DNA of 64,000 nt from Rhodococcus globerulus NBRC 14531 (GCF_001894805.1 NZ_BCWX01000003.1:744001-808000); one strand, 5' to 3'. Counted from the stretch's first letter, positions 37,467-47,035 are shown. Notes: generated by a model from the letters alone, not told the origin. Numbers and translations are program-made.

Positions 37467-38773
37467 TGTCGGCAGAGGTCACCAAGGAGGCGGTCGAGAC
37501 CGTCCTGGATCGGGCACGAGCGCGTTCGCTGCTGCTCACCGATTGTGTCGACGACACCGAGTTGATCGCCCAGCACTCGCCGCTCATGAGTCCGCTGGTG
37601 TGGGATCTTGCCCATATCGGCAACCAGGAGGAACTGTGGCTGGTACGCGATGTGGGCGGGCGAGAACCGGTCAGGCGCGATATCGACGACATGTACGACG
37701 CGTTCAAACACTCGCGGCCCACGCGGCCTGAGCTTCCACTGTTGGACCCGGCCGAATCGCGTCGATACATACGTACGGTTCGAGGCAAGGTGTTGGACGT
37801 CCTGGCTGACAGCAACTTCGACGGAAAACCACTCGAACGCAGCGGGTTTGCGTTCGGCATGATCGCCCAGCACGAACAGCAACACGCCGAAAGTATGCTC
37901 GCGACACACCAATTACGTTCCGGCCCTGCGGCACTCGTGGCCACACCAGCTCCCGCTGTGCGGCGCAAGCCCCTTCATGACGAGGTGGTCGTTCCCGCCG
38001 GGCCGTTTGTGATGGGTACCGATGACGAACCGTGGGCTCTCGACAACGAGAGAACCGCTCACCAGGTGTATCTGGGCCCCTATGCCATCGACCGATTCCC
38101 GGTTACCAACGGTGAGTTCATCGAATTCATCGACGACGGCGGGTATTCCCGGCCCGAACTGTGGTCGCGGGTCGGGTGGCGTCATCGCATCGATGCCAAG
38201 CTCACTGCGCCCTTGTTCTGGGAACGCGACGGATCAACGTGGTGGCAGCGGTCTTTCGGCACCGACAAACCGCTAGCGATTCGCCGCCCGGTGGTGCATG
38301 TCAGCTACTTCGAAGCCGAAGCCTATGCAACCTGGGCCGGCAAGCGACTTCCCACCGAAGCCGAATGGGAGAAAGCGGCGCGGTGGGATCCCGAATCCGG
38401 GCGGTCCCGCCGATTCCCGTGGGGCGATGACGCACCGGACGAGACCCGCGCCAATCTCGGCCAACGGCATCTGTCTCCGGCTGATGCGGGGGCATATCCC
38501 GACGGCGCGTCGGCGTACGGCGTGCAGCAGTTGATCGGGGACGTGTGGGAATGGACGTCTTCCGGTTTCCATCCGTACCCGGGGTTTCACGCGTTTCCAT
38601 ACCGTGAGTACTCCGAGGTGTTCTTCGGCGGTGATTACAAGATGCTGCGCGGTGGTTCGTTCGGAACCGACAGCGTTGCGTGCCGTGGCACCTTCCGCAA
38701 TTGGGATCATCCGATCCGGCGTCAGATATTCTCCGGATTTCGCTGCGCCAGAACACTGTCCGGGCACGTCTGA
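37466..38773 (+). CDS. egtB: Hercynine oxygenase EgtB (ergothioneine sulfoxide synthase)
   Basis: EgtB is a non-haem iron enzyme that joins gamma-glutamylcysteine to hercynine with O2. The 435-residue protein has an N-terminal DinB-like domain with the iron ligands HIGNQEE (near residue 50) and HEQQH (near 135-139), then an FGE-sulfatase domain (GPFVMGTDDEP, RLPTEAEWEKAAR, VWEWTSSGF, GGSFGTDSVACRGTFRN). All three expected His ligands are present. The longer reading upstream lies inside egtA; ATG 37466 gives the overlap. EgtC follows one base after the stop. Confidence 0.96.
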   Translation: MSAEVTKEAVETVLDRARARSLLLTDCVDDTELIAQHSPLMSPLVWDLAHIGNQEELWLVRDVGGREPVRRDIDDMYDAFKHSRPTRPELPLLDPAESRRYIRTVRGKVLDVLADSNFDGKPLERSGFAFGMIAQHEQQHAESMLATHQLRSGPAALVATPAPAVRRKPLHDEVVVPAGPFVMGTDDEPWALDNERTAHQVYLGPYAIDRFPVTNGEFIEFIDDGGYSRPELWSRVGWRHRIDAKLTAPLFWERDGSTWWQRSFGTDKPLAIRRPVVHVSYFEAEAYATWAGKRLPTEAEWEKAARWDPESGRSRRFPWGDDAPDETRANLGQRHLSPADAGAYPDGASAYGVQQLIGDVWEWTSSGFHPYPGFHAFPYREYSEVFFGGDYKMLRGGSFGTDSVACRGTFRNWDHPIRRQIFSGFRCARTLSGHV

Positions 38774-38774
38774 C

Positions 38775-39539
38775 ATGTGCCGACATCTCGGCTACCTCGG
38801 ACCGCCGCGCTCTGTCCGAGATCTCCTGCAGGGCGGAACCCATTCGCTGGTGAAGCAGTCGTGGGCGCCCCGTGAGATGCGCAAGGGTGGAGTCATCAAC
38901 GCCGATGGCTTCGGCGTAAGTTGGTGGACGGCCGGGCAGTTGGGGCGGTATCGAAGTAGCACCCCGATCTGGTCGGATCCCACTGTCGAGGAAACGCTTT
39001 CACATATCCGCAGCGGATCGGTTCTGGCCGCGGTGCGGTCCGCGACCGAGGGAATGGCCGTCGAAGTCGGCGCATGCGCACCCTTTGTCGACACTACCTA
39101 CGCATTCAGCCACAACGGAGTCCTCACCGGGTGGCCGAGTTCGGTTGCCGCTCTTGCACAGGAGGTTCCGACTGCCGCGCTGCTGACCATGTCGGCGCCA
39201 ACAGATTCGGCACTGCTGTGGGCCCTGTTGCGTCATCGCTTGCAGGACGCATCTTCGTTGACGGGCACGTCGGTGGAAGCCGCCTTGACCACCGTCATTC
39301 ACGACGTCGAAGCAGTGGCGCCAGGTTCGCGTCTGAATTTCCTGCTCGGCGACGGGAACGAACTGTGGGCCAGCACCTGGGGCCATACGTTGTACGTTCT
39401 CGTCGACGAGTTGCAAGCACTGGTCGCGTCCGAACCCTTCGATGATTCACCCCAGTGGGAACAAGTTCCTGACAGGCACCTCGTCTGCGCCCGCCCCGGG
39501 CATTTGATCATCACCCCGATCCCGATGGGAGAACGATGA
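38775..39539 (+). CDS. egtC: Gamma-glutamyl-hercynylcysteine sulfoxide hydrolase EgtC
   Basis: EgtC removes the gamma-glutamyl group. It is a 254-residue class II glutamine amidotransferase-type Ntn hydrolase: the nucleophile is Cys2, exposed after removal of Met (MCRHLGYLGPP), and the GADGFGVSWW-like loop (NADGFGVSWWT) and FSHNGVLTGW support the fold. The ATG at 38775, just after egtB, is fixed by the need for Cys at position 2. Its TGA overlaps the egtD ATG. Confidence 0.96.
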   Translation: MCRHLGYLGPPRSVRDLLQGGTHSLVKQSWAPREMRKGGVINADGFGVSWWTAGQLGRYRSSTPIWSDPTVEETLSHIRSGSVLAAVRSATEGMAVEVGACAPFVDTTYAFSHNGVLTGWPSSVAALAQEVPTAALLTMSAPTDSALLWALLRHRLQDASSLTGTSVEAALTTVIHDVEAVAPGSRLNFLLGDGNELWASTWGHTLYVLVDELQALVASEPFDDSPQWEQVPDRHLVCARPGHLIITPIPMGER

Positions 39540-40501
39540 GCACCCCGATTCTCGAGATCTTTCTGACTCCGGACGACCTTGTCGAGCAACTACGGTCCGA
39601 CGCTCGCTCCGGCCTGACCGCGCAGGCGAAGTGGCTTGCGCCGGTGTGGTTCTATGACGCCCGAGGCAGTGAACTCTTCGAGCAGATCACCGAGCTGCCC
39701 GAGTATTACCCCACCCGCACGGAACGCGCTTTGCTGGCCGAGTGCGCCGGCGAGATCGCATCGTTGACTACACCGAAGATGCTGATCGAGTTGGGTTCCG
39801 GTTCCTCGGAGAAGACGCGCCTCCTGCTGGAAGCGATGTCTGATTCACTGCATACCTATGTCCCGCAAGATGTTTCGGTGACTGCGTTGGAAGGTGCGGC
39901 AAAGGCGATCAGCGCGGAGTTTCCGGGTATCGACGTCATCGGAGTGGTCAGCGACTTCACCGGTTCGCTGCATCATCTTCCCAGCGGCGGCAGGCGGGCG
40001 GTCGCGTTTTTGGGCGGCACGCTGGGGAATCTGATTCCGGGCGAGCGCGCAGAGTTCCTCGCCGGTGTCGCCGAGGTCCTCGGCCAGAGTGAGAGCTTGA
40101 TCCTCGGCGTGGGGTTGGTGACCGATCCGGCCGTGCTGGTTCCCGCATACGACGACAGCGCGGGAGTAACGGCGCAGTTCAACCTCAACGTGCTCAGCGT
40201 GTTGAACAAGCAACTCGGTGCGAACTTCCCGCTGGAAGCGTTCAGGCACGTCGCACTCTGGGATGCCGAGAACCAGTGGATCGAGATGCGGTTGGAAGCA
40301 CTCCGCGATCTTTCGGTGCGAATCGAAGACTTGGATCTGGACATCACCTTCGCTGCGGGCGAGCAATTGCGCACGGAAATCTCCGCGAAATTCACCGTCG
40401 ACGGGATCACTGCCGAGTTGGAGGCTGCGGGCTTTCGGTTACAGAAAGTGTGGACCGACGCCGATCAACGGTTCGCGTTGTTGTGTGCGGAGCGAGCCTG
40501 A
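39536..40501 (+). CDS. egtD: L-histidine N-alpha-methyltransferase EgtD
   Basis: EgtD trimethylates histidine to hercynine, the first ergothioneine step. The 321-residue protein has the SAM-binding segment LIELGSGSSEKTRLLLEAM (near residue 82) and family features WFYDARGSELFEQITELPEYYPTRTE and GGTLGNLIPGERAEFLAGV. ATG overlaps egtC by four bases. The following sugar-dehydrogenase gene begins right after its stop, so the operon may extend beyond egtABCD. Confidence 0.97.
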   Translation: MSTPILEIFLTPDDLVEQLRSDARSGLTAQAKWLAPVWFYDARGSELFEQITELPEYYPTRTERALLAECAGEIASLTTPKMLIELGSGSSEKTRLLLEAMSDSLHTYVPQDVSVTALEGAAKAISAEFPGIDVIGVVSDFTGSLHHLPSGGRRAVAFLGGTLGNLIPGERAEFLAGVAEVLGQSESLILGVGLVTDPAVLVPAYDDSAGVTAQFNLNVLSVLNKQLGANFPLEAFRHVALWDAENQWIEMRLEALRDLSVRIEDLDLDITFAAGEQLRTEISAKFTVDGITAELEAAGFRLQKVWTDADQRFALLCAERA

Positions 40502-40502
40502 C

Positions 40503-41693
40503 TTGGGTGCACTCGGATCCGGGCGCGCTGTCCTGATTGCAGCGACAATCGTGATGCTCACGATCCCGTTGGCACAATGCTCCGCTCAGACGGCTCCGCC
40601 GCCCGGGAACCTCGAATCTGTTGGCAGCAGTTCGGAAGTCCCCACCGAGGACACGTTGCCGGAACTCGTGGTGACCACCCTCCTCGACGGACTGGACCAT
40701 CCCTGGGATGTTGTGCAGGCGCCCGACGGAACGGTTCTCACCGGGCAACGGTCCGGAGGTTTTGTCGTTCGCCGCAGCGACAACACGACCGGCCCCGTCA
40801 CTGCAGACCTTTCGGATCTCTACGCTCGGTCCGAGACCGGACTCATGGGAATCGCGCTTGCCCGCGACTTCGCTCAGTCCCGCACCCTGTACACCTGCCA
40901 GGGATTCAGCGCTGGGGGAGTAACGGATATTCGAGTGATCTCGTGGACGGTCGACGCCGGATGGACTGCACTCACGCGAACCGGAACCGTGGTGTCCGGC
41001 CTCCCGGTCTCGACGGGGCGACACGGAGGTTGCCGAATACTTGCATCCGAAGACGGAACGCTGTTGATCGGCACGGGTGACAGCGCGACGCCCAGTGTTC
41101 CGCAGGATCCGAACTCGCTGGGCGGCAAGGTCTTGCACGTCAACGCGGACGGCACGCCGGCGGCGGGCAACCCCAACCCGTCGAGTCTCGTGTACACACT
41201 CGGCCACCGGAACGTTCAGGGATTGGCCGTTCAACCCGGAACCGGCAGGCTCTATTCGGTGGAGCAGGGCACTAGCGTCGACGACGAGCTGAATCTACTC
41301 ACCCCCGGCGGAAACTACGGCTACCGACCGGACCGGTTGCCCGGAACATACGACGAGTCGGTGCCGATGACCGATCCGTCCCGCGTGCCGGGCGCGATCG
41401 AAGCGGTATGGAGTTCGGGTAACTCGACCCTGGCAACTGCGAGCGCGGCATTTGCCTCAGGCCCGCAATGGGGTTCGTGGGACGGCAGCGTCGTCATCGG
41501 CGGACTCAAGAGCAAGAAACTGATCTTCGTGCGACTGAGCGACGACGGCCGCAGCGTCGACGCCCAGACGTACGGGTTGGAAGACCAGTACGGACGCCTG
41601 CGTTCGGTCACGCCAACGGCAAACGGATCTCTTCTTGTCACCACGGACAACGGCGAGAACGACCGGGTGCTGCTCGTGACGCCGTCTCCGTAG
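40503..41693 (+). CDS. PQQ-type sugar dehydrogenase-like lipoprotein (GSDH family)
   Basis: This protein of about 396 residues has a signal peptide ending in a lipobox (IPLAQC near residue 29), then a six-bladed propeller of the soluble glucose/aldose dehydrogenase family: LDHPWDVVQAPDGTVLTGQRSG, ETGLMGIALARDF, LYTLGHRNVQGLAVQP and PGGNYGYRPD. Homologues bind PQQ and Ca2+ and oxidise sugars outside the membrane; whether PQQ is made here is unknown. TTG 40503 has GGAG 10 bases upstream; GTG 40485 overlapping egtD is the alternative. Its tie to the egt operon is positional only. Confidence 0.87.
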   Translation: MGALGSGRAVLIAATIVMLTIPLAQCSAQTAPPPGNLESVGSSSEVPTEDTLPELVVTTLLDGLDHPWDVVQAPDGTVLTGQRSGGFVVRRSDNTTGPVTADLSDLYARSETGLMGIALARDFAQSRTLYTCQGFSAGGVTDIRVISWTVDAGWTALTRTGTVVSGLPVSTGRHGGCRILASEDGTLLIGTGDSATPSVPQDPNSLGGKVLHVNADGTPAAGNPNPSSLVYTLGHRNVQGLAVQPGTGRLYSVEQGTSVDDELNLLTPGGNYGYRPDRLPGTYDESVPMTDPSRVPGAIEAVWSSGNSTLATASAAFASGPQWGSWDGSVVIGGLKSKKLIFVRLSDDGRSVDAQTYGLEDQYGRLRSVTPTANGSLLVTTDNGENDRVLLVTPSP

Positions 41694-41717
41694 CCGAATT
41701 ACCAGCCGTAGTAGGTG

Positions 41718-43298
41718 TCAGAAGCTCCAGATCAGCGGAATCAGAACCGTCGCAACCACGAGGAACCACACGAGCATCGGGAGTCCGAGCTTCCAGTAGT
41801 CGCCGAACTTGTAGCCGCCAGGGCCCATCACCATCATGTTGGCGGGGGTTGCGACGGGAGTCAGGAACGACGCGGCGGCCGCGACGGTCACGGTCATCAG
41901 GAGCGGCACCACCGAGATGTTCAGCTCGGAGGCGACGGAAATTGCGATCGGCGTGATGATCAATGCCGTCGCGGTGTTGCTGATGAGCTGGCCGAGCGTT
42001 GCGGTGACGAGGAACAGTCCGGCAACAACGACGTACGGGCTGGCGCCGCCGATGACGTCGACAAAACCGTGGGCGAGTTTCTCGGCAGCGCCGGTCTGTT
42101 GAATTGCCGTGGAAAGCGGGATCATTCCACCGACCAGGATGAGGGTGGTCCACGAGATCGAGCGGTGGGCCTGTTCGACGCTGATCACGCGCAGCAGGAC
42201 CATCGCGCAGGCGGCAAGAAGACCCGCGACGGCGGACGGGACCAATCCGAACGTCAGCATGATCACCATGGCGGCGACAACGACCAGCGACATGATCGCG
42301 CGGGTTCCGAGCGGCGCGGCCTGCTTACGGATCAAGGCAGGCGGGTCGACAACAAGGACGTTCGGGTCCACGGACGTGTGAGTGTCCAGGTCGTCCCAAC
42401 TGCCCTGCAGCAATAGTGTGTCGCCGGCAGCGAGCCTGATACCGCCAGGCCCACAGGGCTCGCCGGCTCGCGCTGCGGCCAGAACCACCAGATCGCCACT
42501 GTCGGTAAGCATGCCGGGGAAAACCTTGTCGCCGATGATCTCCGAACGAGGCGGAACGATCACCTCGACAACACCGTCGTCCTTGGTGATCAGCGGCGCG
42601 TCGGATTGATCGCAACCGCCCGCGACGGCGTATTGCTGTGCGAGTGTTTTGGCGTGCCGGCTCAGGTCCGGTGACATCGACGTCCCGGCGCGGTGGGGCA
42701 ACACGCGAGGACCGAGAAAGACTGCGATCGCAATGGTTCCGAGAACCAGTGGCGCGCCGATCAAGGTGAAGTCGAAGAAGCCGAATGCGCCGACACCGGC
42801 GTCGGCGGCGGCGTCGGAGACGATGATGTTGACCGGTGTGCCGGTGAGCGTGAGCATCGAACCGGCATGCGCGGCAAAGGCGAGCGGGAGCAGCAGTTGC
42901 GATGTGGACCGGCCGAGTCGGACCGCGAGGACGACCACCATCGGGATCAATGCGGCTACCGCACCGTTCACACTGATCAATGCTGTCAGTGCGGCGACCA
43001 GCAACATGATTGCGCTCACCAACCGAACGCGTGAATCGCCTACCTTCGTCAGAAGTTTCTCGCCCGCCCACGTCGTGACTCCTGTGGCGTCGAGCGCTTC
43101 GCTGACGACAAAGAGTGCGGCGATGAATATGACTGTGGGATCACCGAATCCGGCCAGTGCCTGTTCCACCGAGATCACCCCGGTTGCGGCCAGCGCCAGT
43201 GCGGTTCCGATCGCGATGATGCCGACCGGAATTCTGCCTATGACAAACAGAGCCACAACCACGGCAAGCACGACAAAGGTGATGGTGATGTCATTCAC
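41718..43298 (-). CDS. SLC13/DASS-type anion transporter with TrkA-C domains
   Basis: This 526-residue membrane protein has about 11-12 spans and the citrate/arsenite transporter layout. A central cytosolic part (residues ~210-300) carries one or two RCK_C (TrkA-C) regions (VVEVIVPPRSEIIGDKVFPG, AGDTLLLQGSWDDLD). SLC13 marks include FAAHAGSMLTLTGTPVNIIVS and the second repeat SFLTPVATPANMMVMGPGGYKF. Such proteins carry sulfate, dicarboxylates or related anions with Na+. It is transcribed alone, convergent with the sugar dehydrogenase gene. Confidence 0.88.
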   Translation of the reverse strand: MNDITITFVVLAVVVALFVIGRIPVGIIAIGTALALAATGVISVEQALAGFGDPTVIFIAALFVVSEALDATGVTTWAGEKLLTKVGDSRVRLVSAIMLLVAALTALISVNGAVAALIPMVVVLAVRLGRSTSQLLLPLAFAAHAGSMLTLTGTPVNIIVSDAAADAGVGAFGFFDFTLIGAPLVLGTIAIAVFLGPRVLPHRAGTSMSPDLSRHAKTLAQQYAVAGGCDQSDAPLITKDDGVVEVIVPPRSEIIGDKVFPGMLTDSGDLVVLAAARAGEPCGPGGIRLAAGDTLLLQGSWDDLDTHTSVDPNVLVVDPPALIRKQAAPLGTRAIMSLVVVAAMVIMLTFGLVPSAVAGLLAACAMVLLRVISVEQAHRSISWTTLILVGGMIPLSTAIQQTGAAEKLAHGFVDVIGGASPYVVVAGLFLVTATLGQLISNTATALIITPIAISVASELNISVVPLLMTVTVAAAASFLTPVATPANMMVMGPGGYKFGDYWKLGLPMLVWFLVVATVLIPLIWSF

Positions 43299-43350
43299 GA
43301 TTCGTAAAGCTACCTCCCACCACGGCTACCGCCCTGCATCGCATACAGAA

Positions 43351-43379
43351 CGACCCCGTCTCGGAAGGAGGCGGGGTCG
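43351..43379. terminator. Hairpin terminator near 43.36 kb
   Basis: CGACCCCG pairs with CGGGGTCG, extended by G-T pairs to about 11-12 bp with a short loop. It lies 21 bases beyond the stop of the Cys4 protein gene and upstream of the SLC13 gene, both on the minus strand. Confidence 0.6.
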
Positions 43380-43399
43380 AAGGGACGGACGCGGTGGAA

Positions 43400-44080
43400 T
43401 TAGTTGGAGGCGGCGATGCGCGCCTTCTCGAGAGCAGCGAGTGTGCGGAGCACGGTTGCCTTCTGCTTGTTGAGATCGCTCAGGCGAGCACGAGCAGGCA
43501 GACCCTGGGCAAGTTCGGCGACCTTGATCTGCTCGTCGATGGAACCGAGCTGATCGAGAAGCCCCAGAACGCGCGTCTGCAGCGTGTTGATGTCGACGGT
43601 GTCCGTCTTCACCGGAGCGGCAACGCGAGTCGCAGTGCCCGTGCTGGAGGGGCGAGAAGCGCGTGCCGGTGACGTGTCGGCAACAACGGTGGCCGCGCGC
43701 GGGCGGATGGCCTTGCGGACAGCGGCAGCGTCGGGGAGAACGTCCATGCGGATTTCGTTGAGGACGCGGCGAGCTTCGCGTGCCGTGACGCGGTATTCAC
43801 GCTCTTCGTCGTCGTCGGACTGCAGCGTTCCGCCGAGCGGACGCAGACCGTACATGCCGAGGAATCGCTTGGCGTCGTCGATGATGCCTTCGTTTTCGCG
43901 GCACCGTTCGCAGCGCGGTTCGTTGCGGAACATTTCTACGGAGTTGTCGTCACCACACCAGACACAGGATCCTGGGCGCCACCGCCGGACCGTCGGAGCT
44001 GAAGAATTCGGTGAATGAGATTCGGGCCGGGATGCCGAACGAGATTCCAGGGTTTGCGCGTCGATCACGACGAGCCACAT
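43400..44080 (-). CDS. Conserved-looking hypothetical protein with Cys4 zinc motif and coiled coil
   Basis: The product (about 226 residues from ATG 44080) contains CVWCGDDNSVEMFRNEPRCERC, two CxxC pairs 17 residues apart that fit a zinc ribbon near residue 40. A helical part with many Arg/Glu (AREARRVLNEIRMDVLPD) follows, and the last ~60 residues are probably coiled coil (TRVLGLLDQLGSIDEQIKVAELAQGL...). No enzyme motif is seen. The frame is open to 44284, so the start is uncertain; the region before the Cys motif is low in order. It could bind nucleic acid or a protein partner. I do not recognise the family. Confidence 0.72.
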   Translation of the reverse strand: MWLVVIDAQTLESRSASRPESHSPNSSAPTVRRWRPGSCVWCGDDNSVEMFRNEPRCERCRENEGIIDDAKRFLGMYGLRPLGGTLQSDDDEEREYRVTAREARRVLNEIRMDVLPDAAAVRKAIRPRAATVVADTSPARASRPSSTGTATRVAAPVKTDTVDINTLQTRVLGLLDQLGSIDEQIKVAELAQGLPARARLSDLNKQKATVLRTLAALEKARIAASN

Positions 44081-44256
44081 TAGGCGAAGATTGCGGGCAG
44101 GTGAACACCAGCTCGGCGTCGACCTGGGATTCTCCCCGGAGGCGTGACCAAGATCATGCCGATTGTCCGATTCTCGGGTATTTGTGTGTCGCACAAATGG
44201 ATTCGTGAAGACCTCTCGGTCTGGTTCAACAGATGAGCGTCCCCGTGAAACACGAA

Positions 44257-44296
44257 GGGCGCGTACCCGTGACCGTCTGGTCACAGATACGCGCCC
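44257..44296 (-). terminator. Hairpin terminator after prs
   Basis: Two 18-base arms (44257-44274 and 44279-44296, GGGCGCGTA against TACGCGCCC) pair with two mismatched or G-T positions around a 4-base loop, 22 bases beyond the prs stop. A T-rich stretch follows on the minus strand. Confidence 0.75.
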
Positions 44297-44317
44297 GCCC
44301 CGCGGTAACGCGAAAGA

Positions 44318-45298
44318 CTATGCGCTGCCGTTGAACAGTGAAGTCACAGAACCGTTCTCGAAAACTTCCTTGATGGTCCGTGCGAGCAGAGGTGCAATCG
44401 ACAGAATCGTCAGCGTCGGGAACTGCTTCGACTCGGGGATCGGCAGCGTGTTGGTCGTGATGACTTCCTTGGCGCCGCAGGCAGCCAGGCGCTCGGCTGC
44501 CGGATCCGAGAAGATGCCGTGGGTGGTGGCAATGATGACGTCGACAGCGCCGGCGTCCTTGAGTACCTTGACGGCGCCGGCGATGGTGCCGCCGGTGTCG
44601 ATCATGTCGTCGATCAGCACGCAGGTGAGGCCGTTGACGTCACCGACGACGCGGTTGGACTTGACCTGGTTCGGGACCAGCGGATCACGCGTCTTGTGCA
44701 CGAACGCCAGCGGCGCGCCGTCGAGGGCATCTGCCCACTTCTCGGCAACCTTGACGCGGCCGGCATCAGGGGAGACGACGCAGATGTTGTCGGTGCCGTA
44801 GTTGTCGCGCACGTACTCGGCGAGCTGGCCCTGAGCGTGCATGTGGTCGACCGGACCGTCGAAGAAACCCTGAATCTGATCGGTGTGGAGGTCGACCGTG
44901 ATGATCCGGTCGGCGCCTGCGGTCTTGAGCAGGTCCGCGATCAAGCGAGCGGAGATCGGCTCGCGTCCGCGGTGCTTCTTGTCCTGGCGGGCGTACGGGT
45001 AGAACGGCAGCACCGCGGTGATGCGCTTTGCAGATCCACGCTTGAGGGCGTCGATCATGATGAGTTGTTCCATCACCCACGTGTTCAGCGGCGCCGGATG
45101 GCTCTGCAGCACAAACGCATCCGATCCACGCACGGACTCTTCGAAGCGAACGAAGATCTCACCGTTCGCGAAATCGCGGGCAGTCTGCGGGGTGACTCGG
45201 ATGTCGAGTTCCTTCGCAACCTGCTCAGCCAACTCGGGATGCGCACGACCCGAGAACAACATCAAGTTCTTCTGGTTGTCGATCCAATTCGCAGTCAC
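44318..45298 (-). CDS. prs: Ribose-phosphate pyrophosphokinase
   Basis: PRPP synthetase makes 5-phosphoribosyl-1-pyrophosphate for nucleotides, His, Trp and, in mycolata, arabinan donors. The 326-residue product shows the ATP-site segment [22 protein letters not shown], the Mg/PRPP motif [19 protein letters not shown] and the PRPP loop [20 protein letters not shown] 45298 overlaps the glmU TGA (GTGA) and fits the family start ([20 protein letters not shown]); the upstream reading lies inside glmU. Order glmU-prs is as in M. tuberculosis (Rv1018c-Rv1017c). Confidence 0.97.
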   Translation of the reverse strand: MTANWIDNQKNLMLFSGRAHPELAEQVAKELDIRVTPQTARDFANGEIFVRFEESVRGSDAFVLQSHPAPLNTWVMEQLIMIDALKRGSAKRITAVLPFYPYARQDKKHRGREPISARLIADLLKTAGADRIITVDLHTDQIQGFFDGPVDHMHAQGQLAEYVRDNYGTDNICVVSPDAGRVKVAEKWADALDGAPLAFVHKTRDPLVPNQVKSNRVVGDVNGLTCVLIDDMIDTGGTIAGAVKVLKDAGAVDVIIATTHGIFSDPAAERLAACGAKEVITTNTLPIPESKQFPTLTILSIAPLLARTIKEVFENGSVTSLFNGSA

Positions 45299-46767
45299 TG
45301 GTTCATGCCATCCTTTTGTACTTGCTGATCTGTGCGCTCTGATTCCGAAGCCGTTGCTGCATCGGCCGCAGGAGTACCGGGTCGATTTTTCTCGACCCAA
45401 CCCTCGATGTTGCGTTGCTTACCGCCCGAGACCGCAAGAGCCCCAGCCGGAACGTCGAATCGCAAGACGGTGCCGGCGCCGGTGTACGCGCCGTCCCCGA
45501 CGTGAACCGGAGCGACGAACATGGTGTCCGAGCCGGTTCGCACGTGCGACCCCACCACAGTACGGCGCTTGGTCACCCCGTCGTAATTGACGAAGACGCT
45601 CGACGCTCCGATGTTGCTGTGATGGCCGATGGTGGCGTCGCCGACGTAGGTAAGATGCGGAACCTTCGAGTGTTCGCCGATCTCGGCGTTCTTGGTCTCC
45701 ACGTACGCACCGAGTTTGCCGTGAGCGCCCAGGGAAGTGGCCGGACGTAGGTACGCGAAGGGGCCGACGGTGGCGTCGTCGCCGATTGTCGACTCGCTTG
45801 CGTGCGAGCGGACGACAACGGCCCTTGCACCGACAGTGACATCGGTCAGAGTCGTATCCGGGCCGATCACAGCGTCTTCGCCCACTGACGTGGTGCCGGC
45901 CAACTGCACGCCGGGAAGCAGCGTCACATCTTGCTCGAGAGTGACGTCGCAATCGATCCACGTACTTGACGGATCGACAACGGTGACGCCCGCCCGCATC
46001 CACTTCTCGAGGATTCGACGATTCTTCTCACGTGCCAACGTCGACAGCTGCACGCGATCGTTTGCACCGGCGACCAGAACCGAATCAGCGATGTGCTGAG
46101 CGCGGACTCGCTGTCCGGCGCGACGGGCGATCATGATCACATCGGTGAGATAGAACTCGTGCTGAGCATTGTTGGAGTCGAGGGACGACAACGCATCGCG
46201 AAGCGTCTCGACATCGAATGCGTAGACGCCGGAATTGACCTCGGTGATCGAACGCTGCGAGTCCGTCGCTTCTTTTTCTTCGACGATCGCGTTGACTTCA
46301 CCGTCGGTGGTGCGCAGGATCCGGCCGTACCCGGTGGGGTCGGACGCCGTGGATGTCAGGACTGTCACCGCGGCTGCCGGCGCGCTGATGTGGCGCTCGA
46401 GTAGATCCGCGATGGTGGTGCCGTCCAGGAGCGGGACGTCGGCGGCAGTCACGAGTACCGTGCCGCGGAAATCTGCAGGCAGCCCTTCGAGTCCACAACT
46501 GACCGCGTGGCCCGTGCCCTTCTGCTCGTCCTGAACGGCGATGGTGATCGCGCGATCCAAGTCGGTGGCGACGGATGCCACAGCTTCGGATACCCGTTCG
46601 CGATCGTGGCCGACGACGGTCACCAAATGCGTCGGATTCAACGACGCGGCAGCGTGGAGGGAGTGCGCGAGCATGGTGCGGCCGGCAAGAGTGTGGAGCA
46701 CCTTGGGGGTCTTGGACTTCATCCGAGTGCCTGCACCCGCTGCGAGAACGATCACGGCGGTTTGCAC
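45295..46767 (-). CDS. glmU: Bifunctional GlmU (UDP-GlcNAc pyrophosphorylase / GlcN-1-P acetyltransferase)
   Basis: GlmU makes UDP-GlcNAc for peptidoglycan. The N-terminal Rossmann domain shows [18 protein letters not shown]; the C-terminal left-handed beta-helix shows hexapeptide repeats and the acetyltransferase site ([40 protein letters not shown]). A Glu/Ser/Thr-rich tail follows. GTG 46767 with AGGGAG nine bases upstream gives 490 residues, close to the mycobacterial length; ATG 46797 is possible but lies almost at the tRNA end. Confidence 0.95.
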   Translation of the reverse strand: MQTAVIVLAAGAGTRMKSKTPKVLHTLAGRTMLAHSLHAAASLNPTHLVTVVGHDRERVSEAVASVATDLDRAITIAVQDEQKGTGHAVSCGLEGLPADFRGTVLVTAADVPLLDGTTIADLLERHISAPAAAVTVLTSTASDPTGYGRILRTTDGEVNAIVEEKEATDSQRSITEVNSGVYAFDVETLRDALSSLDSNNAQHEFYLTDVIMIARRAGQRVRAQHIADSVLVAGANDRVQLSTLAREKNRRILEKWMRAGVTVVDPSSTWIDCDVTLEQDVTLLPGVQLAGTTSVGEDAVIGPDTTLTDVTVGARAVVVRSHASESTIGDDATVGPFAYLRPATSLGAHGKLGAYVETKNAEIGEHSKVPHLTYVGDATIGHHSNIGASSVFVNYDGVTKRRTVVGSHVRTGSDTMFVAPVHVGDGAYTGAGTVLRFDVPAGALAVSGGKQRNIEGWVEKNRPGTPAADAATASESERTDQQVQKDGMNQ

Positions 46768-46804
46768 TTGTTTGAGCTCCCTCTTGTCGATCATCAACTA
46801 CCGG

Positions 46805-46875
46805 CTCCGCCGCCAGGACTCGAACCTGAACTATCTGAACCAAAATCAGAGGTGCTGCCATTACACCACGGCGGA
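46805..46875 (-). tRNA. tRNA-Gln (anticodon UUG)
   Basis: The minus strand folds into a full cloverleaf: acceptor stem TCCGCCG/CGGCGGA, D arm, anticodon stem TCTGA/TCAGA with loop TTTTGGT (anticodon TTG, reading CAA), and a T arm with TTCGAGT. The discriminator is G, as in tRNA-Gln, and CCA is not fully encoded. It lies between glmU and the first TetR gene. Confidence 0.95.
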
Positions 46876-47035
46876 TTGCCACGCTCTCCGAACCTTGCGG
46901 CGGATTACGCGCAAGAATAATCGCATGCCGACCCGGTCTAGGTCGAACCGCTCCTCCGTTTTCGGGTCGAGCAGTGCCGATAGGCTTGCCGAGAGCGGTG
47001 CGGTGACAACCGTCCGCCGTGTGGGGAGAGAGGCA

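Noticed and set aside
46805..46875. tRNA-Gln as an integration site for a mobile element
   Set aside because: No repeated copy of the tRNA 3' end was noticed in the window and glmU/tetR flank it as in mycobacteria.
46541..47035. Extended N-terminus for the TetR gene through glmU and the tRNA
   Set aside because: The open frame crosses the tRNA and runs antisense to glmU; the ribosome site at 47021-47033 marks the true start.
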